64,000 bases of DNA from Pelobates cultripes (lineage: Eukaryota > Chordata > Amphibia > Anura > Pelobatidae). A model generated the notes under the pieces. It was given only the letters and a program-made list of their open reading frames with translations, did not search any database and was not told the origin of the DNA. Made by a program: the position numbers and the translations under genes. The number at the start of each line of letters is the position of its first letter. Position 1 is the stretch's first letter. The stretch is taken from contig OW240915.1 of the NCBI GenBank assembly GCA_933207985.1, positions 106,106,008-106,170,007 on the forward strand. The letters run 5' to 3'. This document shows positions 23,103-34,997 of the stretch, one piece after another.

Positions 23103-23931
23103 GCCGTTATAGGAACTGCAGGGCAGCAAAGCTGCTCCTCGGGGGTTTCCGTGATGGGTTTTGGATTCCCCATCAGGTGAGGGATTCTCCTGGGGTTTGT
23201 CAGAACCTCAAGTCGGTTCAGGATCACCCCGAGGTGGTGGCTGCCAAGCTCAATAAGGAGCTGTCTCTTGGGTGGATGGCTGCCCGTTCTCGGACCTGCC
23301 ACTCCCTAACCTATGTGTCTTCCCATTGGGGGTGGTGCCTAAGAAGGAGCTGATTAAATTTCGGCTGATTCACCATTTGTCTTACCTCTTCCGGGGTTCG
23401 GTGAATAGTGATATTGATGAGGAGCTGTGTACGGTGTCATATGCATCAATTGACGTGGAGGTTTGGATGGCTCGGGTGGCAGGTCCAGGGGCTCTTATGG
23501 CAAAAGCAGATATAGAGGCTGCCTTTCGGCTGCTTTCAGTCCACCCCGATTGCCATCACCTATTGGGTTGTCCCTTCCAGGATTGTTATTATATGGACCT
23601 GTGCTTGCCCATGGGTTGTTCGATTTCCTGCTTCCATACATTCTTGGAATGGGTGGTGCGGGAAGGGGCAGCGTGTAACTCGCTGTTGCATTATATTGAT
23701 GACTTATTGTGTGTTGGTCCTGCTGGTTCGAATGTGTGTTCACACCTTCTCCGAAAACTGAAATCGGTCGCACGGTTCTTCGGGGTCCCACTTGCCCCGG
23801 ACAAGACGGTGGGTCATTGCTTCTTGGGGATTGAGATTGATTCAGTTGCTGGGGAATGTCGTTTGCCAGAGGATAAGGTTTTGGAACTGTGCGGCTTGGT
23901 TTCTGCCGCAGGGTTCCTCAGGGAGATTTGA
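23066..23931 (+). pseudogene. Reverse transcriptase of a DIRS/Ngaro-type element
   Basis: The first frame (from 23066) holds a conserved lead-in, FRDGFWIPH and HPEVVAAKLNKEL. After a frame change near 23275 the RT palm follows: GVVPKKELIKFRLIHHLSY, then AKADIEAAFRLLSVHP with the first Asp, LCLPMGCSISC, LLHYIDDLLCVG with the YIDD catalytic pair, and DKTVGHCFLGIEID. This RT style, with a downstream RNase H and a tyrosine recombinase rather than an integrase, identifies a tyrosine-recombinase retrotransposon. DIRS versus Ngaro cannot be settled by eye. At least one frameshift separates the halves, and the frame ends at 23931. Confidence 0.8.
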
Positions 23932-24029
23932 TTTATGATTATTTGCATATCACTTGCCCATTGCGCGAGGTTTGGTCCGTCTTCTTGGACTGGTTTAATA
24001 TTCTGTAGTATCGGCAGGCACCTGAGGTG

Positions 24030-24483
24030 TCCAATGCCAAGCTCCATCTGTTCACCGATGCCGCAGGTACGTTGAGTTTCAGGGCCATCTTTGGTGTGCC
24101 GAATCTTGGCCAGAATCTTGGTATTCAGCAGGGTCGACTAAGAACCTTGTTTTCTTGGAGCTTTTCCTATCGTGGTGGCAGGGGAGATCTGGAGTGATCT
24201 CCTCAGGGATCTTAGGATGGTCTTCCACTGTGAGAATATGGGGGTCGTGCAGGCCATCAACAATTTGTCTGCTTCCTCCCCTCCAGCGGTTCATCTTCTA
24301 TGGTGCCTGGTGCTGCGCTGTTTGCTTCTGAATGTGTATCGTAGGGCTGTGCATGTGCCTGTGGTTGCTAATGTTACAACGTATGCTCTTTCTCATTTTC
24401 AGTGGCGGAATTTAGGGCGGCGTCGCCCGGGGTGGACGAGGTGGGCTTTCCATGCCCAGTGGACCTGTGGGGCCTTGGGCTGA
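24030..24483 (+). pseudogene. RNase H domain of the same retroelement
   Basis: KLHLFTDAAGTLSF carries the first catalytic Asp of an RNase H fold. A frame change near 24170 leads into FHCENMGVVQAINNLSA and then VANVTTYALSHFQW. At these two places family members normally have Asp (DN and ADALS); here they read EN and TYALS, so the active site is damaged as well as the frame. It lies directly between the RT and the recombinase, the expected gene order. Confidence 0.7.
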
Positions 24484-24490
24484 CTGAATA

Positions 24491-24930
24491 TTGCCTTGGA
24501 TCTGGGGTTCGGTCTCGGAATCTACTAGGCAGCATTATGATAAGGCATGGAGTGAGTGGGTAGAATTTGAGAGGCGACTCGGTTGTTTTTGGTCAGATGG
24601 TGAGCGTGTGCAAGATTTGTTACAGCTAATTTGGTTCTTGGAAGCTTCGGGATGTTCCTCCTCAGCTGTGTTTGGGAAGTTGTCTGGACTGAACCTTTGG
24701 TTTAAGCTCACAAGGGTTTTGGAAATCACAAAGGATGTTCTGGTTTCATTGGTTATGAGGGGATGGCGTAAGCTTTTGGATGCCCAAGCTTTTGGATTCT
24801 CGGAGGTCAGTTTCAGGCACTCTTATGGTGGGCTTGTTTACAGTTCTGCAACAGGTTTGTTTCTCCCCATTCAACGTCATGTTATTTCATGGGGATTTTG
24901 CTATACAGCAGTTCAGGACTTTTAAAGCAT
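24491..24930 (+). pseudogene. Tyrosine recombinase, N-terminal domain only
   Basis: SVSESTRQHYDKAWSEWVEF is the start of a SAM-like core-binding domain as found in phage-integrase-type recombinases of DIRS and Ngaro elements. The frame continues through LIWFLEASGCSSSAVFGKLSGL and shifts near 24785 (DSRRSVSGTLMVGLFTVL continues in another frame). The catalytic half with the Arg-His-Arg-Tyr residues is absent: the match stops near 24930, where unrelated repeat DNA begins. The element could not integrate itself. Confidence 0.7.
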
Positions 24931-26230
24931 TCATCATACGAATGCTAACTACCAAACACCGGACCACCCTGCTACTCAATTATGGGTAATTTACCTCCAT
25001 GATCCGCGAATACAGTCTGCATAGGAAACCCACGAATGCTTTGTGAAGTGCCTGGGTGGCCGCCATTTCGGGACTTTTAAGCGTGTTCGCGGCCATCTTA
25101 ACTCCCAAACAGCTGTGTTTTGCTGTCGAGTGTCTGGAACTAAAATCGGACACTCGAGTAGGCGAACACCGCTGATACCTCCATAGCACCGGGAATTCGT
25201 GACAAAACTACCGAACACCCTGCCGTTCGGTAGAAAGACTTAGTAGCATATGGGGATTCTGGCGAACGTCGAGTTACACACGGATGGCAAGCCTTTTGGG
25301 ACTTTTAACGCATGAACAAAGACCGACCGCAAGGCCAACACTCATGGAACTATTTTCGGCCACATTGCCTGTTCGGTCAGTCAAAACTTTAAAGTTCCAT
25401 ATCTCCTGAACCACTGAACCGAATGAGCTGACTTTTTTATATGTTGGTTCCCCAGAATAGGGCTATCTGGGACACCGGATTTATGCATGTACCCCAGGTA
25501 TTTGGGGTACATCCAAAACTTGGGGGAAAATGTGTCTTTGTTAATTGGGTTACAAGCTTATCTGAGGGGAGGAGATGTGTGGGATGTACCTTATGTTTTA
25601 TTGGTTGTTGTGTTAATTATGTGGGTGTCTCCCTTGCATGGGCAGAATCACATAAAAGGAGAGTACCTGCCATTAAAATTCAGTTCTTCTTGACCCTTCA
25701 AAACGTAGCCTTGTCTTGTTATTGAAAGGGGATATGCAGCTTAATCACTTAGCTCTTTTAAGAGCTCTGCCTTACTCCTGCCTTAGATCCAGTGGATGGG
25801 AATAAGCGACTCCACTACTATACAGCAACTTGCTGGGAAGAAAAGGACCTCTCCAACGGCTGATACCCTCTTACTACCTGGGTAGCCGTTACAAGGATGT
25901 CTTTGGCGAAGCAGATGCAGTGAGGTTTTTGATTCGGAAGTCCAAGACGGACGTTCTAGGAAGAGGTACATGGGTCACATTACGTAACATAATAAGCGGC
26001 TAGTGGTTAGCATTATGAAATGGAAGGCCCAAGAAAAGGCCTTGTACTGGTTGGAACGAGGGGGTAGGGGCAGTTGCCCTAGGTTATGTTTGGTTGGCAA
26101 GGTAGTACTCAGTGACATATCTATTTACTGAGTAATTATGAATATAGTGTTTATGTTAAGTTGAAGTTTTAATATTTATATATTTATAATAAAGCTGTGG
26201 CCTATTTACTCCAAAGCAATTCTGTTGTGG
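24931..26230. mobile_element. Unclassified repeat DNA, probably the 3' part of the retroelement plus an insertion
   Basis: 24945-25440 is CpG-bearing and has an inverted motif (CTACCAAACACCGG near 24950; CTACCGAACACCC near 25208), which suggests an inserted LTR or MITE. 25790-26220 is non-coding and ends with AATAAAGCTGTGGCCTATTT, then CAATTCTGTTGTGG, which could be the 3' untranslated region or terminal repeat of the tyrosine-recombinase element. I could not match either part to a named family. Confidence 0.35.
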
Positions 26231-27050
26231 TTCATTTCGGGAATAAGTGGTGGGTTTATCAATGGTAAAGGTTTTATGCCTATACACAGTTACCCTCTAC
26301 CTACGCACATGAAGCAGAACAGATACACTTAAAGTTATTGACCACCATATTGTGATTTAAACTTGGACTTTCGTTTGGTTTGAACTGTAATTAGTTCAAA
26401 TCTGGCCCAATCAGGTGATCAGTTAAATTCCCGAACTTCAGGCTGAAATGTAGCCAAATCACAAGCCAAACAAGCTGTGCAATGGCCAAACATGTGATTC
26501 ATGATTCTGAATTCCATCCGTGACTCCGGAAAAGATGATTGATGGGTAAAAGAACATGATTGATGGCTAGGGGACAGTCACTAAATGTTAATTTTAGTTG
26601 GATTAAGTGAGAAGTGAGCAAGAGAGGGATAAAGAGAGAGATAAATGAATGAGTAGTAAAACATTGCAATATTTCTATACTTGTATATGATATAAATATA
26701 GATTTTTAAAAAAATTTTTTTTACTGTTTCTCCTGTTATTTCCTTTGCTGGTTACTTTTTCCTTATTTGATCTATGAACCAAATTGCTGGAAAATGTTTC
26801 TGTCAGAATGCTGCAAAATATATACATCCATTTTCGTTCATTTTGGTTTGTCCGATTTGTTTCTAAATGTAGTCTCGGTAAGAAAATTTTGCAAAGCCAA
26901 ACTGACAAACAGATGAAATTCTGGATTGCCTCCAAGAATGCATCTATTTTCAAGAAAATGGTTCAGCTGAAAAGAATTTCTTCGCTGTGCACAATTATCT
27001 TTTGATCTATTACTGTGTATATTGCCCAACTTCCATAGCTGAGTCAAACA
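26231..27050. other. Non-coding DNA
   Basis: AT-rich; I see no gene or bounded repeat. Confidence 0.45.
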
Positions 27051-27054
27051 TTCA

Positions 27055-27175
27055 GGGTTATTTAATAAAGTGAGAATTCAAAGGGAATTCAATGTGAATT
27101 TCAAATTTAAGTCCAGAGTAATTATTTTACCTTAAATTTGAAATTGTCTTTGAATTCTCACTTTAGTGAATAACC
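27055..27175. mobile_element. Small MITE with GGGTTATT ends, copy A
   Basis: An inverted repeat from GGTTATTTAATAAAGTGAG to CTCACTTTAGTGAATAACC, with inner arms AATTTCAAATTTAAG and CTTAAATTTGAAATT. A second copy lies at 39304-39480. The superfamily is not determined. Confidence 0.6.
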
Positions 27176-27560
27176 AGGATTGGTTATTTCTCACCATTTT
27201 CTGCTGTTATATTGTATTAAAATATTTTGTAAAACATTACTGAAGGGACATGATCTATGCCACTACTGACTGACCCTCCTTGCACTTTTCCAGAGAATTA
27301 AAACAATATTGAATAATGCAGCCTACTTTAATTATCTATGAGCAAAGGCTGTCCATTACTCATACCAACGACTTACTTAGCATTGTTTCAGTTTAATAAG
27401 GGTCTATGTCATGACTGAATCCAGCAAATTTAGTAGCAAAAAATATATAGTGTATGTAACAGGTACATTAAATTACAAAATAGTGAGCGATATACAGAAA
27501 ATTCTGAATTGAATGAAGTAAAAAAAGTCATCTGATCTGTATAAGGAATATAACCTGTAT

Positions 27561-28321
27561 CAAGGTCATCAACCTATGGCACGTGTGCCATGCATTGCAC
27601 TCGGGGTGCCTTTGTACAGCACTCAAGGCTACCAGAGCCAAACAGGCACGGCCTATCAGGAGTCCTTAGTGCAAACCAAGTGGTGATTGCAGGTGGTGAA
27701 GGCCAGTCCTCAATTTATGTATTGCAGCATTTAGAGGAAGTGATCTCCGATCACAATATCCCAGCAATGGTGAACAAAACCCTGCACTGGAGTAGAGCTA
27801 CTTGCAGCAGCTATTGCAGCTCCTGCTCCTAACCTGTACCTGGCAAGCCCGGTCCCTAATGAACCCCAGGGAAGTCACCCACACTGCTTAATAAACACAG
27901 AACTGCAGAATAAGCCTCCCACTTATATAAATAATACAAACAGTCCACACACAAGCACACAGTCCACACAAACACAAGACTACAGACTATCCACATACAG
28001 GGACAAACACACATCAAACACACACCAAGCACACAATGTGAAATGTCATCCACACACAATTCCACAAGCAGCCCCCATACATAGCCCACATTCATAGGTA
28101 TCATAGACAATGCCACAAACTACTCATAAACATAGTCTATACAATATAACGGCCCACATGGGCACAAATAAAACATTACAAAGCAACTGCAGCATCCACA
28201 GAAAACACAAGCAGAATACGGCAACATACACACTTCAATTAAAAAAAAAATATCACTGGCACACCAAGGGACTTCAAAATCTCCATTTGGCACAGTACTG
28301 CTAAAAGGTTGCCTATCCCTG
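27561..28321. mobile_element. Non-autonomous hAT element
   Basis: The left end is CAAGGTCATCAACCTATGGC; the right end read inwards is CAGGGATAGGCAACCTTTTA. The flanking 8-mers are ACCTGTAT (27553-27560) and ACCTATAT (28322-28329), one mismatch, which fits the hAT 8 bp duplication. The 761 bp body includes CA-rich sequence at 27940-28090 but no transposase frame. Confidence 0.7.
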
Positions 28322-28329
28322 ACCTATAT

Positions 28330-30060
28330 CATCTACATTCAGATATTATTGAAATCAAAAACCATCAAATAGTTTGCCAAGAGTGATCAATGGGAAAGAG
28401 GACAGGGCAAGGGACTAGAGCCTTAGAAACAAAACAGATAGTGGAGAGTTGCCAGTGCCAGTGAAGGAGAAGCTGAAGGAGCAATTCCAGACCTACGATT
28501 TGAACCAGGAATGTGTAGTGCCAAAATGTCCAAAGGAGTTAATACGAAAGGGTGGTAAAAGAAGATCCAAGAGTATAAATTCATTGGAGTGGGATTTAAT
28601 TTTGGTTGTGACAAGCTTATTTGTAATATGATTATTATGATTTTAATATTATATGATTGTATGATTTATAAGATTTTTATATTTTTTAATATGATTAGTA
28701 ATATTTTAGCTGAGTGTTGGAGACGAAAACCAAATTGCATGGGCTCTAGTAGACAGATTATAGAGAGGGAGATAGGGATGAATTAGAAACTAGGGTAAAT
28801 TAGAAGCTTATGTTAATGGTTGATGAATTGGAAGAATCAAGAAAGACCTAAACTAGAACATGTTTACAGAACGTAAGAGACATACCAATGATAATAGGAT
28901 GTTGAATATGTGGCTTAAGAATGTATAAGAACAACAGAAAGTGAAGAAAGAAGATGCAAACACATAGTGAGTGAGCAATCAGTGACTGGACTACAGAAGT
29001 CCAGTGAGGCCACGTGATTATTGTGTGGGAGGATGTTTGATGAAATTGTGTCCATTTCAGGATGTATCCAGAGTCTCATGCTTTGAAGCTAGTGACTGGG
29101 TGGGTTTCTGGTGGGAGAGGTGGGAGTTAAAAGTGGAGAAGAAGGATATTGCATATTGAGCTGGACAGAATTTAAGGCTTGAAAAGAATGAGAGGTGTAG
29201 AGCTGGGAGCATAACTGAAATTTGCATTTGTAGCGAACAAAGATTGCTTGAGAGTGTGATTAGTTTCCAGAGATGGAAGCATTTTTGAAGATATCAGGTT
29301 GTTGTAGAATGAAGCCAGTATCAGAGAGGTTTGGTGAGGGCTTGAAGAATACTTACACAAAATGACACATTTGCAGGTAATTGTCTTCTTTACGGATTGC
29401 ATGCTAAAAATAAAGACATACTTGTGTTATATGTACAAAAATAAATGGAGAAATTCTCAGTAAAATTTGCCCTTCACTTTGAAGAATTAACTAACAAATT
29501 CTGCATGCAAAGCAATAGCGTATTTTTTTCTTAAACAAGATAGGAGTAAATTAGTTCATATATGAACAAAATATTTAATTAGTAGGTGTTAATCAGTTGT
29601 TAATCAGAATGTTGTTATATTATTATTTGTCTCACTTGTTATTATTTATTTTTTTGGTGAAAATATAAAAATTAGCACAAATGCACTAATAATGGTAACT
29701 TTAGACTGATTTTAAATAACATTTTCACAGGCTGTCTTCAGCTAATTAGCCATTTTATTGCTAGGCTTTGCAAGATATACACGTTTGCTCATTTTCAGTG
29801 TAATGAGCCAGTTTTAAATGAGCACACACTGAAATGGATTGACTTTGACTAGATGTTGATATGTGTTCCTGAAGCTGCATATAAAAATGTAAATATCCAG
29901 ATAAAATAACAACATATATTGAATGTCTGAATGTTAACTTACATGCAGCTCAAAATATCAATATGTAGTAATTTTAGCAACAATAGCACAATAAAGTCCT
30001 GCTTGTTAAAGAAGAGGCTTAACATTTTGGGATAGTTATCTAACAGACAAGATTGTCATG
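28330..30060. other. Repeat-poor non-coding DNA
   Basis: I see no transposon boundary or coding sequence. The stretch at 29550-29900 is AT-rich with homeodomain-type TTAATTAG/CTAATTAG motifs; this alone does not show function. Confidence 0.4.
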
Positions 30061-30071
30061 ATAGCATAGAT

Positions 30072-30204
30072 CGAAGTAGACAACTTTTCACACTCCAGAT
30101 ATTGTGGACTGCATCTTCCATGAGGCTCTAAAGCCATCTTGCTGGCAAAGGATCAAGGGAGATGTAGTCCACAGCAGATAGAGTGCCAAAGTTGCCTATC
30201 CCCA
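30072..30204. mobile_element. hAT-type MITE
   Basis: The arms CACTCCAGATATTGTGGACT and GTAGTCCACAGCAGATAGAG face each other, and the right end reads inwards as GGGGATAGGCAACTTTGGCA. This is the same terminus type as the hAT element ending at 28321. The left end is eroded. Confidence 0.5.
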
Positions 30205-30300
30205 TTTAAACTATATAAAAGGCTACCTAATTGTGTGTGGATGAAAATTTTCAATCTTCTTAAAGCCCTAGTGTATTCTGAAGACATTAAACTGTATCTT

Positions 30301-30560
30301 GGAGAGCAAAAAAACAGGGCGCAAAAGTATACTGAGAACGGGCAGCAACTGAAATACCCTGCTCTTTGGTGTGTCACCGCTCAGATCTCAAGCTGGTTTT
30401 AGCTCATCTTGTGCCATTACAGAAAGAACATCTCTCAAACATATCAGACTGGTCCCACCCATACGGGTAGTCCAGATCCAAAATGCCAGCAAGTTCCCTC
30501 TACACGAGAGACACAGCAACCCCAGATGATCGTTTCAGCCTTGTTAAGCATCATCAGTGT
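30301..30560 (-). repeat. Direct-repeat copy 1 ending in a hammerhead-like motif
   Basis: This segment is repeated 328 bp further on at 30629-30885 (GAGAACGGGCAGCA, ATACCCTGCTCTTTGG, CTCAGATCTCAAGCTGG, AGACTGGTCC, ATGCCAGCAAGTTCCCTC). Its right end on the minus strand reads CTGATGA (30551-30557), then GCTTAACAAGGC, then GAAAC (30532-30536). That is the spacing of a hammerhead-ribozyme core with a short stem II. Confidence 0.55.
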
Positions 30561-30628
30561 TTCATAGCTGATATCTCTCTAGGCACCGTGAGCAAGGGGT
30601 CCACGTCTGGATTACCCTTTAAACTTAT

Positions 30629-30910
30629 GGAGAGCAAAAAACGGGTTGCAAGAGTATTCTGAGAACGGGCAGCAGCTGAAATACCCTGCTCTTTGGTGGG
30701 TCCCCGCTCAGATCTCAAGCTGGATTTAGCTCATCTTGGGCCATTACAGAGAGAACATATCAGAAGCAGATCAGACTGGTCCAACCCATACGGGCAGTCC
30801 AGATCCGAAATGCCAGCAAGTTCCCTCTGCACAAGAGACACAGCAACCCTAGATGATCATCAGCCTTATGAGGCACTGATGATGCCTAACAAGGCTGAAA
30901 CGATTTGAAA
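30629..30910 (+). repeat. Direct-repeat copy 2 with a plus-strand hammerhead-like motif
   Basis: The copy of 30301-30557 ends here in a junction where a partial minus-strand motif (ATCATCAGCCTT) runs straight into a complete plus-strand one: CTGATGA (30876-30882), GCCTAACAAGGC, GAAAC (30897-30901). Head-to-head hammerhead-like units are a known feature of Penelope-like element termini. The link to Penelope here is inference. Confidence 0.5.
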
Positions 30911-32094
30911 TTAGTGTAGGACCCACTGACATTGGGTTACTGTGTACTGTGAAGTAGTGATGGGCTTAACACAATTTGGCCATAAGGTGGAACTGAATCC
31001 CCATATTTGTTTGCTGAGATAGGTGATTTTAAGTAGCCTTATAAAATGTAGAATTGTATTTTATGAGTGTGATGTTCCTTAATATGTATTATGTATACAT
31101 TTTCGGAAGTACAGCAGCACAATTCCTGCAAGATGCATGTTCCGTGTGTGTCCCCAATTCCCTTTTGTTTTTGACTTTCCAGTGTTTTCATGAAGATTCT
31201 GCATTTTTTGTGAATTATATTTACTTAATTTTCAGTTAATTATCTAGTTAAATTAGCCAATGTCACTGGGCGTCTAATTCTCACTGTCCTCATTGACTAA
31301 GATGTTAAATAAATATTGTTTCTGATTAAATCCAACACTGTGGGAAAAACACATCGGATGAGGGCTGTTTTTCTGTTTATTTTATTATGATGCTACATAT
31401 GAAGATATAAATACATTTATTTTTGTCTTAAACAAACTTTCACTAATATTTTATCTAATGCATATCTTTATTTATTAGGGTCTATAATAGAGCACTTTGT
31501 TGTGGGGTTGAGATGTCTCACATTTGTATTTCCTTGCATCTGAGAATAGTCTGGCACAAACATCAGCTGAGCCACTCTACTCTATTTGCTGTAGGTATAA
31601 CTGCTATGTAGTTTCAATCTCTAAGATTCTGTAATAACGCCTATCACAATCAGCAACGGGACTGTTAGGCTCTTAATCCAACACTGAAAATATTGTTTTA
31701 AACATTTGGGTTCTGTGATTGTTTAAACATTTTTTAAAAAGTAACTGCAACATTTTTACCTTGGCTGCTATTAGTAAATTAGTTTCAATGAGCTGACAAT
31801 GTACAATCTATTAAATGAAAATCTGTGCAAATGACAACTTAAAGTTATGCTACTGGAAATACTACTGGCACCACAAACAGTGAGGCAGGAGAAGGATATT
31901 AGTGAGGCCTGGCTGTGCACTGCTCATGACAGGGAATATTAATGTGAATAAGATGCAGCCTTTCTAATAATAGTGATCTTGAGTAGGGTAATGGTTAATT
32001 ACAACCCAAGGTCACTCAAAATGGCAGCAATGGCGGGAAAAAGGGGAAACATCACAGAGGACAATCACAAAAAGTCAAACAGAATTAAACATAA
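30911..32094. other. Non-coding DNA
   Basis: Nothing recognisable. Confidence 0.45.
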
Positions 32095-33525
32095 TTAAAG
32101 GGATTCTATAGGCACCCACACCACTTCATGTCAGTAACATGGTCTGGGTGCATGCCTTATTCTTTGTTAAACTGCAACTAAAACATTACCATTTTGCAGA
32201 AACAACGTTTACATTGCAGGGTTAAGATGCCTCTAGTGGTTGTTTTTCTGAAGAGGCACTAGGTACTTTCACTCCAGTAGCCAAGTTAAACTGAGATTTT
32301 CAACCAGATGGTCTCATAGAGGCCATTTGATTAGCACAGTTTGTGCATGTGCAAAAGTTTCCCTATGAATATAAAAAAAACCAAAAGGTAATATCGCACA
32401 TGCAGAAAAAGATTTTATTTATGATTATAGAGTTGAGGCTCAAAAACATGAAGTCTTGAGTAGAATTATAATTTTTTTTAATTAGGGTATGCATAGAGAT
32501 TATGCTTATGGATACGTCAATCCAATTAGTAATTTTTTACCAAGATGAAAATACGAGTTAGAAAATAAAAGACTGCAAACAAATAACTCACAAAATATAG
32601 CTATATGAATACTGTGAAGGGACCCCCTAATTGTGAACCCTCTGTATATATGTGTAATAACTCGGGCAGTATATGAATTTAATTACATAGGGCACAAAGT
32701 ATTGCAGACATAAATATACAAATGTATGAAACAAGCATAGCCAAAGCTGTTATATAAAAGTTATTTGATTGAAAAGGGTGGATCCACTAAATTACTTCCT
32801 TATAGCTGGTTAAAAGTCACATGAAAGTAGCACATGAAAGTAGAAATTGTGTATACATCCTTGTGATCACTTGTTCACTAGTAGCTTGTCATTGTGATGA
32901 AAGATATATTGTCTTGTTTCTTCTGTATTAGGACTATAAATTGAGAAAAGAAAAAGGTAAAAAAACAAAATAAAAAATAGTCCTTGAATGATATTTCAGA
33001 TGAATAATATGACCCCTTTTGTGGGCTTGGGTGTAAATGGAGTCCCTGGTGTTTCTTGAAAATCTGTAGGTTTGGTGCTTATGCCTGTTGTCCCAGAATG
33101 GAGTACCTTGATGTTCAGACCGGGGTGCACGCTCAGGACTATGAGTGTCCCTTCAGAGCCCTTTGATTTGTTTTTTGTGATACATTTTTGGAGGTAATTT
33201 ATTTGGGGGAGGGGTAAGTCACCTCAGTACCAGCATCTGTTTAAATAAGTAGAGTACCAACAATGTATAAGTTTCCTGAAGAATCATTGATTGAATAATT
33301 GATTGATGAATCATTGATTGAATAATTGAAAAGGCTGAGATATCAACTATGATGATCTCAGCTGAAGAGGAGAAGCGTCGACATGGAGCCCAGCACGCCA
33401 CGGGAATATGGTGAGTAAATCTTACCTTGGGGGACACACCTACAAAGGGGACACCAACATAGGTAAGGGGGCACTTAGAGAGTTAGAAATAAATTTGCCT
33501 TCCCGATGCTATAGTGTTCCTTTAA
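32095..33525. mobile_element. Old T2-like MITE with an insertion
   Basis: The left end TTAAAGGGATTCTATAGGCA is followed by a decayed right-type hairpin (ACCCACACCACTTCA..ATGGTCTGGGTG). The right end is GCTATAGTGTTCCTTTAA with TTAA on both sides. Typical T2-type inner sequence occurs at both edges (32220-32360 and about 33350-33525). The middle, about 32370-33300, is AT-rich and unlike other copies, so it is probably an insertion of about 0.9 kb of unknown type. Confidence 0.55.
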
Positions 33526-34670
33526 GATAAAATCCAATAAAAAAATATAAATCAAATATTAATTATGACCGCTTTATTCTAATCATATTTCATTCTTCTA
33601 AAACTAACTTATTCTAAAACTAACTTATTCATTCTGGGGGAAGAGAGGGGGGAGGGATTCTCTCTTGTTAATATCCTCTTCCAATTTCTAGTCTAGAAAA
33701 AAAGTATTTCTTGAACATTAACTTCTTTTTGCATCTGTACAAGGTAATTTTGACAATCTCATGAGAAGTTATTTTACACCTGCTAATTTGCTTGCCAAAC
33801 AAACCATCAGGAAGCAAGCCTCCTTACTGATATTTTCCAATTTGAAATAATGAAACGTGGTTTTTTGTCAGATGCTTTAACAAGATGAACCATAAAGATG
33901 TTCTCTCTCTGCCATAAACCATATGCTATTTTGAAAATCTATAACACAACCATTGTCACATGATTTCATAAAATGTTTTTTATCCTAAGGTGGCTTTACA
34001 AATGCATTCTCTGTCACCAAACTCAAGCAATTAGAGACTTCTTGATGGAAAAATGAAAACCATAAACATTTGTTTTATTAGCCAGTAGTCTCTAGGAAGA
34101 AATTAAAAATCTGCTATTGGTTACAACACAGTAAGAACATTACTGACGGTAATAGATTGTAATAGATTCCATAAAATCTCTTCTATATTAGATTAAATTT
34201 GCATCCAGGAAAGAAAGTAGCTCTTTCTTGGAATTGGTATAAGTTAATAAAATAAGAGAATAATTGCCTTTTTTAGACTAATAAATGTAAACAACATAAA
34301 AAATGGTCTTAGCAAGTAAACCTGCTGTGCAACATAATCATTGTTTTACTGCATTGTGTGCATTTATTTAGTGTTCTACAATAACATCTGAATTTAAAAT
34401 AACATGTTTAAAAACACATTATATTTTCACATAAAGCAAATGCATAACAATAATCATTCAACTCATATAAATAATGTTGTTCTTTTTCTGTCTTGTACTA
34501 AATAATTCTAGATAATAATGATTTTCATATACATATATATTTAAAGGAACATGCATCACTTGACAATTGTTTTTTTAAACCATACAAATTCAAAATGTCC
34601 TTGCACTTCAGGCTCACTTAAATATTACTTAGGAATGTCAGGTGCTGGGCCTAGGTCATCCAAAATGTAG
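33526..34670. other. Repeat-poor AT-rich DNA
   Basis: I see no gene and no transposon end. A local duplication (AAAACTAACTTATTC twice) lies near 33598-33632. Confidence 0.45.
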
Positions 34671-34674
34671 AAAT

Positions 34675-34988
34675 CAAATTGATGGTCCGCACTCACGGTC
34701 TTCATAAAATGTAGCTTTTATTATTTACATAAAAATATGATGCCAAATAACGTCAACGTTTCAGTCCCAGTTCGGGACTTTCCTCACGACAGCATGCTGT
34801 CCTGAGGAAAGTCCCGAACAGGGACTAAAACGTTGCTGTCCTGAGGAATGTTGTCCTGAGGAAAGCATGCTGTCCTGAGGAAAGTCCCGCACTGGGACTG
34901 AACGTTGGCGTTATTTGGCATCATATTTTTATGTAAATAATAAAAGCTATGTTTTATGAAGACCGTGAGTGCGGACCATCAATTCGAT
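34675..34988. repeat. Large inverted repeat with hammerhead-like cores
   Basis: The left arm from GATGGTCCGCACTCACGGTC (34681) through CATAAAAATATGATGCCAAA to AACGTTTCAGTCCC is mirrored by the right arm GGGACTGAACGTT, TTTGGCATCATATTTTTATG, GACCGTGAGTGCGGACCATC (to about 34981). The centre contains CTGAGGA cores at 34802, 34841, 34856 and 34875. The first is followed by GTCCC..GGGAC and AAAAC; a minus-strand counterpart with an intact GAAAC lies at about 34756-34790. The arrangement resembles head-to-head Penelope termini. It directly precedes a Tc1 element. Confidence 0.65.
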
Positions 34989-34997
34989 ATCTATATA

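Noticed and set aside
29172..29402. Possible small genes in the repeat-poor block
   Set aside because: Frames under 80 codons with no domain and no splice context; expected by chance.
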